This document shows, in pieces, positions 19,136-28,990 of a stretch of 64,000 nt of DNA. Origin of the DNA: Limnomonas spitsbergensis. Its lineage: Eukaryota; Chlorophyta; Chlorophyceae; Chlamydomonadales. The position numbers and the translations under genes were made by a program. The stretch spans positions 558,001-622,000 of the forward strand of contig JAYJMM010000111.1 of the NCBI GenBank assembly GCA_037349105.1, read 5' to 3'. The first letter of the stretch is position 1, and the number at the start of each line of letters is the position of its first letter. The notes under the pieces were generated by a model. The model saw only the letters and a list, made by a program, of their open reading frames with translations, had not been told where the DNA came from and made no database searches.

Positions 19136-20616
19136 AAAGCTCCTGCCTTCTGGCGGGCTAGGCGGTTCTGGCCTGGGGTGAATATGCTCTCTGCTGCTAG
19201 ACCTGTCGCGGCCGTCCTCACCAGCCTGGTCATACTGGAAATCCTCGTTCCATCCAGCGGACCTCCAGTCCCTGCTGCGGCTCTCTGGCCGGTACTATGA
19301 TGGGTCCTGACGGGCCCCGTTGTGTCCTCTTGGCTCATCGCTGCGGCCCCCCTGCCCCTTGGACGGCGAACCCGAACGCTGAGTGGATCCAGGGTCATGG
19401 CGGCTGCTCCCGCTGCCTCTCTTTCTGTGTCGCTTGGGCCGCACGGTGTACCTGGACAGAACAAGGTGGACCCCTCCTCATGCACTGGCGTATCGCCCCG
19501 AGGCTCTGAATCTCTATCAGCGGAATCGAAGCTGTCCCCACTGGAACTGGCTTCCCACTCATCTACTCCGTGCGGGTGCATTGCCTCCCACGCCATTCTG
19601 TCAATCTCATCCATCTGGGCATGGTAGTCCACCCACTCATTGTCCAGGAATATCTGTAACAAGCTGGGCCACCCCTCACACGGGGCCGGGCACCCCCTGT
19701 GTTGGAGGTCCCTCAGGAACCCAACTGCGTGTTGGATAGATCTGGCTGACCCTGCTGGCATAGTACCATAATGGTTCATTGCCAGTGATTCCACCGCCAT
19801 CTTCCAGTGGTGCTTTTGCTGGGCCACCTGCCCCTCTGGTACCTCATGTAAGGCCACATGCACTTCTGTCACCTGGTTTCTCTCAACCTGGGCATTGCCT
19901 TCGTCCTGGTCGTATCCCCCGTGGATAGACATCAAGCAAATGTGCCCCCCTTGGCTTGCCCACCTGGGACCCTCTGGCTGCTCTGCTGGCCCCGGCCATC
20001 CTAGCGGGCCTGGTAGCGTGCTTGGTCCCGCTGCAGCCTGTTGCTCCCTCCAGTCTTCGAAAGAGACTCCCTGGGCCGCTTCATAGGCATGCATCATGCG
20101 CTCGTCCGAGGCCCCCTGGCTGCTGCCAGGCCACCTGGCCTCCAAGCCCCGTTCTGGGCCTGATGGTGCTCGCAGCCGGTCAAGGCGACTGCGCTCGTCC
20201 GCTTGCAAGGCGTCACCTTGCTCTGGGCACGCACTTGCATAGTGCCCTGGCCTCAAGCACTTGAAGCATACTCCCCCATCGTGGGGTCCAAGGACGCTCT
20301 GTCTTCCTCCAGTCCAGCCGCGCCCTGCCTGGGCCCTGCCCGGCGGACTCTGGCCGGAGGCCCTCCTCTTGTCCTGGTCGTTCTCCTCTTGCCTTTGAGC
20401 CCTGGCTTGGCCCCCTGGGCCTCGCTCCTGGGACCTGCCTCTGGGCTGGCTCCTCCGCTGTCTCTCAGGGCTCTCTTCTCTCTGTCCCCGGATTCTATCA
20501 CTGCCCTCCCTGCTGGCCGACCGCTGCCTCCTGCCCCTGCCTTGTACGTCAGGCGGGTTGCGTGCCCTGGCAGCTGGTTCTGACCGCTGGTTCCTAGCCT
20601 CGGGTGTGGGCACCAC
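19078..20616 (-). CDS. Arg-rich gag-like protein with one CCHC zinc knuckle
   Basis: 512 codons. The first ~110 residues are an Arg/Gln/Ser-rich basic tract. A zinc knuckle CFKCLRPGHYASAC lies at about residues 117-130 (nucleotides 20227-20268). The rest includes VESLAMNHYGTM and a Trp-rich part near residue 325 (EGWPSLLQIFLDNEWVDY), then an acidic stretch. Frame overlap with the upstream ORF (20253-21170) suggests the two were one gag protein split by a frameshift near 20600. Confidence 0.55.
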   Translation of the reverse strand: MVPTPEARNQRSEPAARARNPPDVQGRGRRQRSASREGSDRIRGQREESPERQRRSQPRGRSQERGPGGQARAQRQEENDQDKRRASGQSPPGRAQAGRGWTGGRQSVLGPHDGGVCFKCLRPGHYASACPEQGDALQADERSRLDRLRAPSGPERGLEARWPGSSQGASDERMMHAYEAAQGVSFEDWREQQAAAGPSTLPGPLGWPGPAEQPEGPRWASQGGHICLMSIHGGYDQDEGNAQVERNQVTEVHVALHEVPEGQVAQQKHHWKMAVESLAMNHYGTMPAGSARSIQHAVGFLRDLQHRGCPAPCEGWPSLLQIFLDNEWVDYHAQMDEIDRMAWEAMHPHGVDEWEASSSGDSFDSADRDSEPRGDTPVHEEGSTLFCPGTPCGPSDTEREAAGAAAMTLDPLSVRVRRPRGRGAAAMSQEDTTGPVRTHHSTGQRAAAGTGGPLDGTRISSMTRLVRTAATGLAAESIFTPGQNRLARQKAGALCNGTTWGKSCQRRQLRRP

Positions 20617-21170
20617 CTCGTGGCGCTCCCCAACGTAGACCCTCTGCGCGCTCCTTTCTGACCTGAGTCCTTCTCCGCTGTTTCTTGCTGCTCACCCTGA
20701 CCAGGGCGCTCGCTCTCCTCGCCCGTGTCATTCTCATAGGGAGACGCCGGACGGAACATCTCCTGGATGCACGTTGCAAACTCTGGGTTTACAGGGACCG
20801 GGAATGGGTTTCCTTGGTTCAGCGGCTGCCCCGCCTGCTGATATCCGATGACCTTGCACAGCTCTCGCAGCTGATCTGCGCGCAAGATGTACTGCTGATG
20901 CACCTCAGTGAGCCGATGATTGGCATCATGTATGTTTGTCCACCTGGCCTGCTGCAGGCGCAGGTATTCCACTGAGGCAACCGCATGGCGGTACAGCTGC
21001 TCTTCCTTCTTCAGATCTTTCTGCAGGATCTGCACCTGGTTGCGCAGCCTGTCTGTTGCCCATGATGTTTTGCTAGGTCTTGCCTCCTGGGCCCTCTCCT
21101 CGTCGCTTTCCTCTTCCTCTTCCTCCTTGTCCTCGCTGCCAGGCTCTTCCTCCGCGGTCTGTGTTACCAC
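20617..21170 (-). CDS. Acidic coiled-coil N-terminal part of gag-like ORF
   Basis: The first ~185 codons of a frame that runs 21170-20253; only the part before the overlap is listed. It opens with a Glu/Asp run (EDKEEEEEESDEE), then a long helix typical of coiled coils (RLRNQVQILQKDLKKEEQLY). A gag matrix or capsid-like role is inferred from its position before a basic zinc-knuckle protein. Confidence 0.45.
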
Positions 21171-21678
21171 GCTGCCATGTCGCGCCCCGCGCTTCGCCTC
21201 CTATTTCTGAGGTGACTCCCCCGTCACCACCCTTGGCATCTCGCATCTGTGCGCTTGACCCAGCCACAGTTGGCGGTATCGTCGCAGTGCGCCTGCTTTG
21301 GCTGTCTTCTTGCTGCGGGCTGGGCAGCTGCTCCTCATTGGCCCTTTCGCCTCTGTTGGGCACCCGCACCTCCGAGCGCAGCGCTAGTGCAGACATGGCA
21401 GCTCTTCCTGCTGCGGCCACACCGTAGGCCACTTTCGGCTTTGCTGCTGGCGGGGCAACCTGGGTCTCCGGGACTTCCGCAGAGCCCCTTTGCTGAGTCA
21501 GTGCTAGGATCCTCCAGTCGCACTCCTCTGGCGAGTGCTGGCCTGGCGTCCCGCACAAGACGCATGTGTTGTCTGGGCTTGCTGCCAAGCATCTCCTGAT
21601 GACCTCCTTTTCTTCCTGGGGCAATGCAGCCGCCTGGCGTGCCCTGCGCGTATCATCAGATACTGTTGCAACAGTCAC
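21073..21678 (-). CDS. Gag-like ORF with variant zinc knuckle
   Basis: 201 codons. CVLCGTPGQHSPEEC at about residues 39-53 (nucleotides 21520-21564) is a variant knuckle with one extra residue before His (C-x2-C-x5-H-x4-C). The C-terminus is Gly/Arg-rich (RGG-type). It overlaps the next frame by about 100 bases, as do several ORFs in this block. Confidence 0.45.
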   Translation of the reverse strand: MTVATVSDDTRRARQAAALPQEEKEVIRRCLAASPDNTCVLCGTPGQHSPEECDWRILALTQQRGSAEVPETQVAPPAAKPKVAYGVAAAGRAAMSALALRSEVRVPNRGERANEEQLPSPQQEDSQSRRTATIPPTVAGSSAQMRDAKGGDGGVTSEIGGEARGATWQRGNTDRGGRAWQRGQGGRGRGKRRGEGPGGKT

Positions 21679-21717
21679 TGCCCTTGCTGTTGCACGGCTT
21701 TGCTGTGATGAAGCAGT

Positions 21718-22185
21718 CTATGCCGTGTCCCTGCCTTCTCTAGGCGTGGTTGTTGCATGCCCAGCCTGCACCTGCCTGTGCTGCTGTTGGTCAGCCCGCG
21801 ACTGGTGCGATCTTGAAGGGGCCTCATGCAGACCTCCACGGCCGCTTCTGCCAGCATCCTCGGCTTTCACGCGTCCCTGTCCCACCTCTTTTCCATTCCT
21901 CATGGCGACACCTGCGCGTGTTGCCATGGCATGCTGTAAGAGTGATTCATGTTCTTCTTCAATACTGGCCGCAGGCCATCCCTCTTGTTCCGCAAATCCA
22001 CACTGGATTCCGGCCCAAGCCACAGCTGCTGCCTGGTACCCCCCTTTTGGGGATGCCAGCACCAGCGGCAGCGTGAGGTCCCCGAACCCTCGTGCCCTCT
22101 GGGGACCCTCTCTGGGGCGTAAGGTCAGCCTGCCCGCTGCCTCCAATACCCCGTCGTACTTGAGGAACTCCGGGTGCCCCACCAA
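21718..22185 (-). CDS. Retroelement ORF following the protease frame
   Basis: 155 codons. The N-terminus (HPEFLKYDGVLEAAGRLTLR) appears to continue the protease ORF in another frame, so a frameshift near 22180 is likely. No recognisable domain after that. Confidence 0.35.
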   Translation of the reverse strand: MVGHPEFLKYDGVLEAAGRLTLRPREGPQRARGFGDLTLPLVLASPKGGYQAAAVAWAGIQCGFAEQEGWPAASIEEEHESLLQHAMATRAGVAMRNGKEVGQGRVKAEDAGRSGRGGLHEAPSRSHQSRADQQQHRQVQAGHATTTPREGRDTA

Positions 22186-23333
22186 GTGCTCATACGCGTC
22201 GGGTGGCGTCTTAACGACTCTGACGGACCACTGTGGGCTTTATAATGGCATTGGGCCCACCGTATCCGTACACCACGTATATGAAGAGTACACCATACAA
22301 GTCTGCCCCTATTGTCTGTAGTGCGGATCTTCTCATCCGTGCGAATGAGCTCAGCCCCCATGGCAACTAACGGCTCAGCGACATTTACAGTGATGACGTG
22401 GCATGAACACGCCGAGTCCATGAGGGCTTTCTGAGCCACCAGAACTTTGCCTTTGGCCATACGTCCCACACATTGCTCCAGATTGCTCCTGTCGTTCCGA
22501 AAGTACTGCAGCTTGGGAGCAGCAGTCACAGCCTTTCTCTCCTGCCTGCCCCTACTGGCCTCACCACGGTGGTCATCTGGACCCATGGGCATAGTGGCGA
22601 AGGACAACGATGTCAGCTTCTCGTTCAGCCTGAACACCTGCAGACGGATGTCAGACATATCGTCAGCCAATTTACTCAAAACCAGCCTCTTTGCTCCCTT
22701 CCTGGATGCAGGTTCCATGAGCTTGCGCTCAGGTTTCTCCTCTTGGCAATGTCCAAGCAAAAATGACTTAGGGCGGGCGTTGTGAGCTGCTTGTTTGAAT
22801 TCCGCAGGCTTGGGCACCAGCCCAACCTGTGTCATGAGAGCCACAGACTCGCTGAGCATCTCAGTCATAGTCTGGTGCCAGCCCTCTGGCTCAGCCTGCC
22901 ATGTTGGGCTGCTTAGGTGCGACACGTGTGCCGCCTGCTGGGCCTGACCTCCCTGGCCAGGCCCCGGTCTTTGGTACTGCATGTTATCCTGATTCCGCTC
23001 GCACGGCCGGCATGCAGCCTGTCCATGTTGCGGCCTCGGCGGTAGAGGATACTGCTGCGGCGGCGGCCTGGCCTGTCCAGCTGTTATGTCAGTAGCCAGT
23101 GGCGCAGGCCTGCGCTCATCCCTGGCCCTGGACACCCTGCAGTCCCTGGCCAGGTGCGTCGTGTTGCCACACTGGTAGCATGCCTTGGCTGCCCCCATAG
23201 CGCTTCCAGCGCTATAATTTGGTGCCACAGGCTGGTCTGCCCAAGTAACTCCTTTGGGTTTGCCATCAATCCGCAGTTGCTGGACAGCTGCTGAGCATGC
23301 GGGGATCACTGCCCCATCAAGGCGCGTCCGCAT
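22125..23333 (-). CDS. Nucleocapsid-protease part of Gag-Pol (CCHC knuckle plus retropepsin-like motif)
   Basis: 402 codons. A zinc knuckle CYQCGNTTHLARDC lies at 23139-23180. Near residue 310, ALMDSACSCHVIT matches the active-site strand of retropepsin-type aspartic proteases (usual D-S/T-G; here D-S-A), followed by a plausible flap region. It lies directly downstream of the capsid-like ORF in the same frame, separated only by a TGA at 23343-23345. The end shifts frame near 22180. Confidence 0.6.
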   Translation of the reverse strand: MRTRLDGAVIPACSAAVQQLRIDGKPKGVTWADQPVAPNYSAGSAMGAAKACYQCGNTTHLARDCRVSRARDERRPAPLATDITAGQARPPPQQYPLPPRPQHGQAACRPCERNQDNMQYQRPGPGQGGQAQQAAHVSHLSSPTWQAEPEGWHQTMTEMLSESVALMTQVGLVPKPAEFKQAAHNARPKSFLLGHCQEEKPERKLMEPASRKGAKRLVLSKLADDMSDIRLQVFRLNEKLTSLSFATMPMGPDDHRGEASRGRQERKAVTAAPKLQYFRNDRSNLEQCVGRMAKGKVLVAQKALMDSACSCHVITVNVAEPLVAMGAELIRTDEKIRTTDNRGRLVWCTLHIRGVRIRWAQCHYKAHSGPSESLRRHPTRMSTWWGTRSSSSTTGYWRQRAG

Positions 23334-23342
23334 CTCCCACTG

Positions 23343-24089
23343 TCATGTTCTCTCTCTTCTTACCCTGTTGGTCTGCGCCTCCCCCTGGCTGGGCCCGCTG
23401 TTGGCCATCTGCTTGAGGCTTGCACCACCCAGGTCCCCCATTTCCAGGGCAAACTTCTCCCACAACACCACTTGCTGTGGTAGTACGGCGATCTGATCTT
23501 CATCCGTCATGCTGAGGTACCAGGGCACTGTCATAACGAACTTGCTCAGCTTTGCTTTAGCAGCAGCTGGCAGTCCGTAATGGAACATGTGTGAGACTGA
23601 GTGCCGCCTGCCAAAGTGGTCCACTGCATCCCTTGAGATCTGCAGCAACTCTGCTGTCGACAGCACTCTGTGAGCAAACGCCTCCACTGCCTCCTCTGGT
23701 TTAACGTCGGGGTCGAGGGTGGTCCTCACCCCTAACCTGAGGTTGGGGATTGCTGTCCTCTCATCTGAGGTTGGCTTCCCCACCTCTGCTTGAACCACCT
23801 TGATCCACAAGGTTAGCAACGACGCCTCGCAGTAACTGCTTCCCTGCTGGGGCAGTCCACAGCCCCTGATCCTTTCCACGTCTCTGGTGGCCATGTCTCT
23901 TGCATGGGGCGCCGCCCTGATGGCTACCATCAGCGGCCCCACGCTAGCAGGCTTGCTGTCCCACAGCTTGATCAGAGATTTCACCAGCATTGCCATAGCT
24001 GACGGCGAATGGCACGACCCAGCTATTTCACCAGCTACCAAGTAAGAAGTAAGAACTACGTGTCGTTTCCAATCGTTCGTGAATTTCAC
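23343..24089 (-). CDS. Capsid-like Gag protein
   Basis: 248 codons, mostly helical composition. Segments such as LLTLWIKVVQAEVGK, VEAFAHRVLSTAELL and HMFHYGLPAAAKAKLSKFV resemble the helix-rich capsid of Ty3/Gypsy Gag proteins (retrotransposon-gag family), the last matching the usual F-x-x-GL motif. The start is not an ATG in this copy, so the true beginning lies upstream or is lost. It ends at a TGA in frame with the zinc-knuckle/protease ORF. Confidence 0.55.
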   Translation of the reverse strand: MKFTNDWKRHVVLTSYLVAGEIAGSCHSPSAMAMLVKSLIKLWDSKPASVGPLMVAIRAAPHARDMATRDVERIRGCGLPQQGSSYCEASLLTLWIKVVQAEVGKPTSDERTAIPNLRLGVRTTLDPDVKPEEAVEAFAHRVLSTAELLQISRDAVDHFGRRHSVSHMFHYGLPAAAKAKLSKFVMTVPWYLSMTDEDQIAVLPQQVVLWEKFALEMGDLGGASLKQMANSGPSQGEAQTNRVRRERT

Positions 24090-24323
24090 GGATCCCTAGG
24101 TATAGGCGACCCGTAGGTAAACCTGCCCGTACGGGATACGCGCACCCTCCCCCGAGTCATAGTAATTGTGGATCAGTCACTCGTCGGTACCTCTTTTTAC
24201 TTTGCGATTTCCCTCATGACTGGCTACGGCGCGTACGTAAACGCACACATATCGCCGAGAGGTTTTACCAGTCACTCAGGTAGCTCCAGTGGGATTCGAA
24301 GCTCCAGTGGGATTCTGGGAGCG

Positions 24324-24917
24324 TTACCCAGATCCACCTCCACCGCCTCCCGATGGGCTGCGACCCTGCTGGTATCTGTTATGTTTGTTATCACCCTCCT
24401 CATGGGCATGATCTTCTTGTGACGGCTGTCTTCCTGCTCTGCCGGCAGAACTCCTGCTCCCCTCAGGTGGCGGCTGCCCATACTCACTTCTGCTTGGTCT
24501 TTCTTCAGGGCCGGACCTCCAGGGCTGTGTTCCTCTGCCAGGTTCTGCCTGCCCCCCGGGCGGCTCCCGGCTTTGCCAGCTTGGCTGCTCCCTGCCATCT
24601 GCCTGCCCCCTGGGCGGCTCCTGGCTGTGCCAGCTTGGTTGCTCCCTGCCGTATGCCTGCCCCCTGGGCGGCTCCTGGTTCTGCCAACGTGGCTGTTCTT
24701 TGCCGTCTGCCTGCCCCTTGGGCGGCTCCTGGCTCTGCCAGCCCGGCTGCGTCCCGCCTGTGTTATCCCTGGCGTAGGAATCTGACTGTGCCTCCTCTCT
24801 GGTTTCTTGCCTTCTTGGCCCACTGCTTCTAGGACTGCATGCAGGCTCAATGCCCTGCCTGGTTGCTCTTGCTGGGCACGCTTGCCTGTTCCTCAGGAAT
24901 TCCTCAATGTAATCCAC
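24324..24917 (-). CDS. Repeat-rich ORF with 20-residue Gln/Pro/Arg repeats
   Basis: 197 codons. Between about 24530 and 24760 the DNA consists of four to five 60-bp units encoding variants of SQEPPRGQADGREQPSW. The rest is hydrophilic and low-complexity. Reading this frame gives the more protein-like repeat, so the other overlapping frame was rejected. Function unknown. Confidence 0.4.
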   Translation of the reverse strand: MDYIEEFLRNRQACPARATRQGIEPACSPRSSGPRRQETREEAQSDSYARDNTGGTQPGWQSQEPPKGQADGKEQPRWQNQEPPRGQAYGREQPSWHSQEPPRGQADGREQPSWQSREPPGGQAEPGRGTQPWRSGPEERPSRSEYGQPPPEGSRSSAGRAGRQPSQEDHAHEEGDNKHNRYQQGRSPSGGGGGGSG

Positions 24918-25126
24918 CTAGGCCTCCTGGCATGTGTTTTCCTTGTCTTCGACTATGCGCAGCAGTGCATAAGACTCTTGCCTGTTTGCCATGCGCGTCG
25001 CTACGCCTTGCTCTGCCATCCTGGCAAGCGATCGGCTAGTCAACTCCGCCCTCTCGCTGGCAGCTTGGCTGCTCGCCCTGGGCGCTTCCCTGCCTCTTGG
25101 CCGCCCCCTGAGGCTCGGCTCACTAC

Positions 25127-26707
25127 TTACTTCAAAAACTTCAGATCTAGTTGTGGGTTTGGCGCGGCCTTTGCCTGCTGCTGCCACCTTTGGACCTCCC
25201 TGAGCTCCTCCGGCCGCTGCACCGTTGTTTCAAATCCCTCCCACGCCTGGTCCTCCTCATCTTCTGGCTCAGATCCAGGTTCACCCTGATTTCCTGTTAC
25301 TCCGTTGCACCATTCATCTGCGAAGGCCTTAACAGCTAGGGCTGCTTCGCGTCCCGCCCCTCCCTTGGACGCCTGTCCAAGGGCGGCTAACAGCGTCGCC
25401 CTGTCCTGCCCTGTATGGGGAATACCCATCATGGCCTTTGTTGCCCATTCCCGCAGATGATGGGCCTTGAACTCCTCAATGGCTGTTACTTGGTCCTGGA
25501 AGTGCGAGAACGTCCTGGAGCAAATTTGCATCCACAGGTTTGTTGCTCACTGCAAAATTCCTGTCCAACCCATTGGATGCGTATGCTCCTCTGACTCATC
25601 GACGCCCACCACTTCCATTGCCCTGGAGCGCTCTGGCTCTCTAGGGCTGTTCTCCTGCGCCCACGCTGGGTTGTGAAAAAATCCGTACAGGGTTTCCTTG
25701 TGGCTGTCGCCTCTCTGCGGACGGCTGCTAGATCCCTCTTTGGGTTTTTGCACAGGTCTGCCCACACTGGGCGGAAACCTGGACAGAGGTGTCCCGTAGA
25801 CTGTGGATCCTGCCCCTCTTCTAACCAACACTCTGCGCGGTCGCATCTGCTGCCTTGGACGCAGCCCTGTCTTTGGCTGCCGCCCCTTCTCTTCTTGAAC
25901 TGGGTCTGACAGCTCTTCCTCGGATATTAGGTCGGCCCAAGGCTTTCCCACCGGCACAGCTGACTGTTTGATTGTTTCTTGCTGTTTTTTGCTGGCCTGC
26001 GAGACCTGCATGGTCATCACTGGCTGGGCCTCAACCCCCTCTCGTTTGACCACTGCGGGCGCACGCCTGCCCTCCAATTCCTCTGTTGCCATCCGCAGTT
26101 CGCCTGGCCAGGTTCTATCACGGCCTGCTAACCCCCCAGGGGCTGCGGCAACTTCTGCTCTGAAATCCGGATGGCAGGGCTCTTCTTTGACCCGCTACGC
26201 AACCCTTGCCACCATGGGCGGGTTCTGCTGCGGAGCGGCGTCAGGACCACAGTCCCACCTTGTGTCACTGCTCTGGGACACTTCAGCTGCCTGATCCAAG
26301 ATCAGCTCTGGAGTTCCCGCTTGAGTTGGCCACTGCTCAGATTCCAGGCTGGTCCTAGAATCAGCGGGCACTGGACCCCCTCGACCGATGCCTTTACGTG
26401 TCACACACACCGAGCCATCGGCCAGCATCCCTGCCCTTGTGGGTAGGGAGCGGTCAGGCTCTGGCACATTGCAGGCTCTTGCGGCCGGATCCACTGGCCC
26501 TGTCAGCTTCTCCTCCACCATCAAGGCTTCTGCAATTAGTTCATCACTAGCCTCCATCAGGTCTGCACCTAGCTCCAGCCCCCTCACACGCCCACTCCTC
26601 CGTTGGGCGTCAGGGTGTTGGTGCCAATCAGGATGCAGCTCTACTTCTGTCATTCCTACAGGCAATCTACGAACCACACGGTTCTGCAGTTGTGCTGGCA
26701 ACACCAA
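25127..26707 (-). pseudogene. Broken retroelement ORF, three segments in one frame
   Basis: Three open stretches (26707-26195, 26092-25547 and 25531-25127) share one reading frame and are separated by stop codons, including a TAG near 26195 and a TGA near 25547 across which the protein reads on sensibly. The last segment (TFSHFQDQVTAIEEFKAHHL) is helical and gag-like. This was probably one long protein of the element, now interrupted by nonsense mutations. No specific domain recognised. Confidence 0.45.
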
Positions 26708-27607
26708 CTACAGGATCTGCTAACGTCAGGCTTCTGTCTCTGTTCCTGCTGCGGCCTGGTGAGGGCCTGCGAGTCAGGTTCAGACAACAGGTACAGCAGA
26801 TTGCAGGACAGGCCCCGCCTTCCTGCTTTCTTGCTAAACAATCCCAGGTCTGGCGGAATTTTCCCTCGCCTTCAACACCTCCCACCTTTTTCTGGGCAGC
26901 TTCTTGTAGTCGCACGCCTTGCGTGGTTGTAGCCTCTTGCATGTTGTTCGCTCAGCTTCGTAGTCCTGCACAAGGGCTTGGACCACCAGGTTTTAAACTC
27001 GGATCCTTGATCCTTGGTGTGTTTACTTCTGTCAATGCTTGGCGGATTGGATCCACCTCAACCACAATCCTCAAGCACACAGGTAATTTATCTGCTGGGT
27101 GTATAAATCCACAGCCAAATCGTCAAGCCTCTCCTGGACTCAACACTGAGCAGCCACGCGCAATGATTCACAGGGTTTAACTTGGCAATCTCTCTCTGGA
27201 GATTACCTCAGCAAGGTGCAGTTCAAGCACTATCCAAGGCTGACTGCTGAAAAGCAAAATTCAAATTTCACGGCACAAGCAACTTTTGCAGGAACTGGCA
27301 AATCAGGCTGATAAGGCTAGATTTACTTCGTCCCTTTCTAAAGGACACGCGATGTGCGCTTCGGGTCCGTGGCGGACTTCTTTCGTCACGGCAGTGATGG
27401 ACGCCTACGGGCAGACTCAGTGACTGCACACTGGCTGCGAGTGCTGAGCGAGTTAAGCTGTGGAGCTGACTGTTGTATGTCAAGCAATCAAGACTAGGGA
27501 GCGCATGCCCTCTGGCCGTCTGGGTGCGATCCAACGGGGCTATGTAAAGGGGCACTTACCGCCCGTCACGCGGTGAAGTGGACGAGGCATAGACTGCGTA
27601 CTTCTTC
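26708..27607. other. 5' region of the minus-strand element
   Basis: No convincing gene. At 27325-27347 the sequence ACTTCGTCCCTTTCTAAAGG is the reverse complement of an LTR segment near 8782-8804, marking part of an inverted LTR at the 5' side of the minus-strand element. The remainder shows no recognised structure. Confidence 0.5.
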
Positions 27608-27985
27608 TTCGGCATCGGTCTCAGTGCTCAACTGAGGAATCTATCTCCTGCTATATCAGCGGAGGCTGTATAGGCTTGACTTGAGTTTAGGTACTGACTT
27701 AAGGGAACGCTGAAGGTCTCATACACAGATGACGGCCGGAGCTTGTTACAATTAGAGGTCTGTCCTTTAGAAAGGGACGAAGTAACTAGTTTAGGCAATT
27801 GCCGGGATACAGGGACCCGGCAGGCCCAATTCAGAGTACGGTAGAATCTGCTAAATCCCCTTGCGTAAGCGGGTTTCTGTGTTCCAGTTCAAATCCGGAG
27901 ACTCCGCAGAGAAGATGCGGAGACTCCGTGGCCGCTAACAGCGGCCTAAACGGTTCTGTCACGTATACGGTAATATACTGTGACA
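27608..27985 (+). mobile_element. LTR 3' portion, direct repeat of 8625-9006
   Basis: A 378-bp copy of the last two thirds of the LTR, in plus orientation, with a few substitutions and a 4-bp deletion after AATTAGAGGTC. It ends with the same TGTGACA end and is followed by unrelated sequence. With the copy at 8381-9006 it brackets the whole 19.6-kb retroelement block. Confidence 0.85.
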
Positions 27986-28208
27986 GCCTTCCCACAAAAT
28001 TAAACCATCTTAGGGATGAGGGATTTGTTTAATAATACGAATTCTCGTTCTCGATTGTCAGCACTAGTTCAAGTGAATAAGTAGTAGCAGTTTAGAATTT
28101 ATCCATTTTCAGCTCTAAGGCAAGCATCGAAGAAATTATTCATAATCAATACACAAGGGAAGGCAGGTCGAATCTATGGTATTAACTCTCCTTTCTCATG
28201 ACCAACAG

Positions 28209-28282
28209 ACACGGACGAGGGTAGCGACACCCTGGATGCCATCCAAGACGAGCTCGCCTATGTGAAGGAGGAGGTTTCATAA
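28209..28282 (+). CDS. Possible orphan terminal exon
   Basis: After an acceptor-like CAACAG at 28203-28208, a frame encodes 24 residues ending DELAYVKEEVS and a TAA at 28280-28282. The acidic, helical tail reads like a real C-terminus, and a TGTAA lies about 120 bases downstream. No upstream exon was found; the retroelement complex lies immediately 5', so the gene may have been disrupted. Tentative. Confidence 0.25.
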
Positions 28283-28924
28283 ACGCTGCCCGTGTTGCCC
28301 TAGCAGCGGCAGCGACGGCCGTCGGGGCTGCATCGAATTTTTCCAGGCCAAGGCCGCCAAGGCTGAGAAGTTTGTAAATACAACTGTAGGGAAGTCGGCA
28401 ATGTAATCAGCCCCGGCCTTCTCCTCGAGCGGAATTCACTCTAAAGGGGCGGGGGACCTTCACACCGCCTTTCCTTTTTGAGGTGTTTGTGAGGTGTATG
28501 TGCCTTCTCCTTTGTGTTCCCCTCCTAAATTAAGTCCTTCCCCCGCGCCTTTAGTTTCCTTCTCCCAACTTGACTGTTGGGCGCCTCCGCAGTCGATCCT
28601 TTCTGGAGCAGAGCTCATAGCCTCATAGGTGAAGCCTCATTGTTTAGGGGAGGGAGGGGAATGCATGCGAATTCTTGCTTGTTCATTCCCTTTGCATTCT
28701 TAGTTATTTTATTTTTGCTCCGGATCCGTCTGCTGGGAGGGACAACGACATTCCAGTGCGCCAGCACTTCAAGGCATGCAGTAGCAAAATTGTAGGTAGC
28801 CATCTAAATAGTCAGTTTGTATAGCTACCTATCGCCTCACCTATCGCTTGGTATGCAACTTTGCTTTATTTTCTTTGTGAGAGGCTTCAAACAAGTACAG
28901 CTCCTTCATACTTCCCAAGTTTTT

Positions 28925-28990
28925 TTCACCTCTGGGCCCTGCTCAAAAACGGCATGGGCGCCTAACTAAAGGGTTGGAGGACAGAACGAA
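28925..28990 (-). repeat. LINE 3'-tail remnant, inverted
   Basis: CACCTCTGGGCCCTGCTCAA followed by a GGCGCC-containing segment is the reverse complement of the LINE 3' end seen at 30205-30915 and 41280-41362. A T-run lies at the tail side. Confidence 0.6.

Noticed and set aside
27558..27569. ACCGCCCGTCAC, identical to a universal small-subunit rRNA motif
   Set aside because: The flanks do not continue as rRNA by eye and the match is only 12 bases; not enough to call an rRNA fragment.
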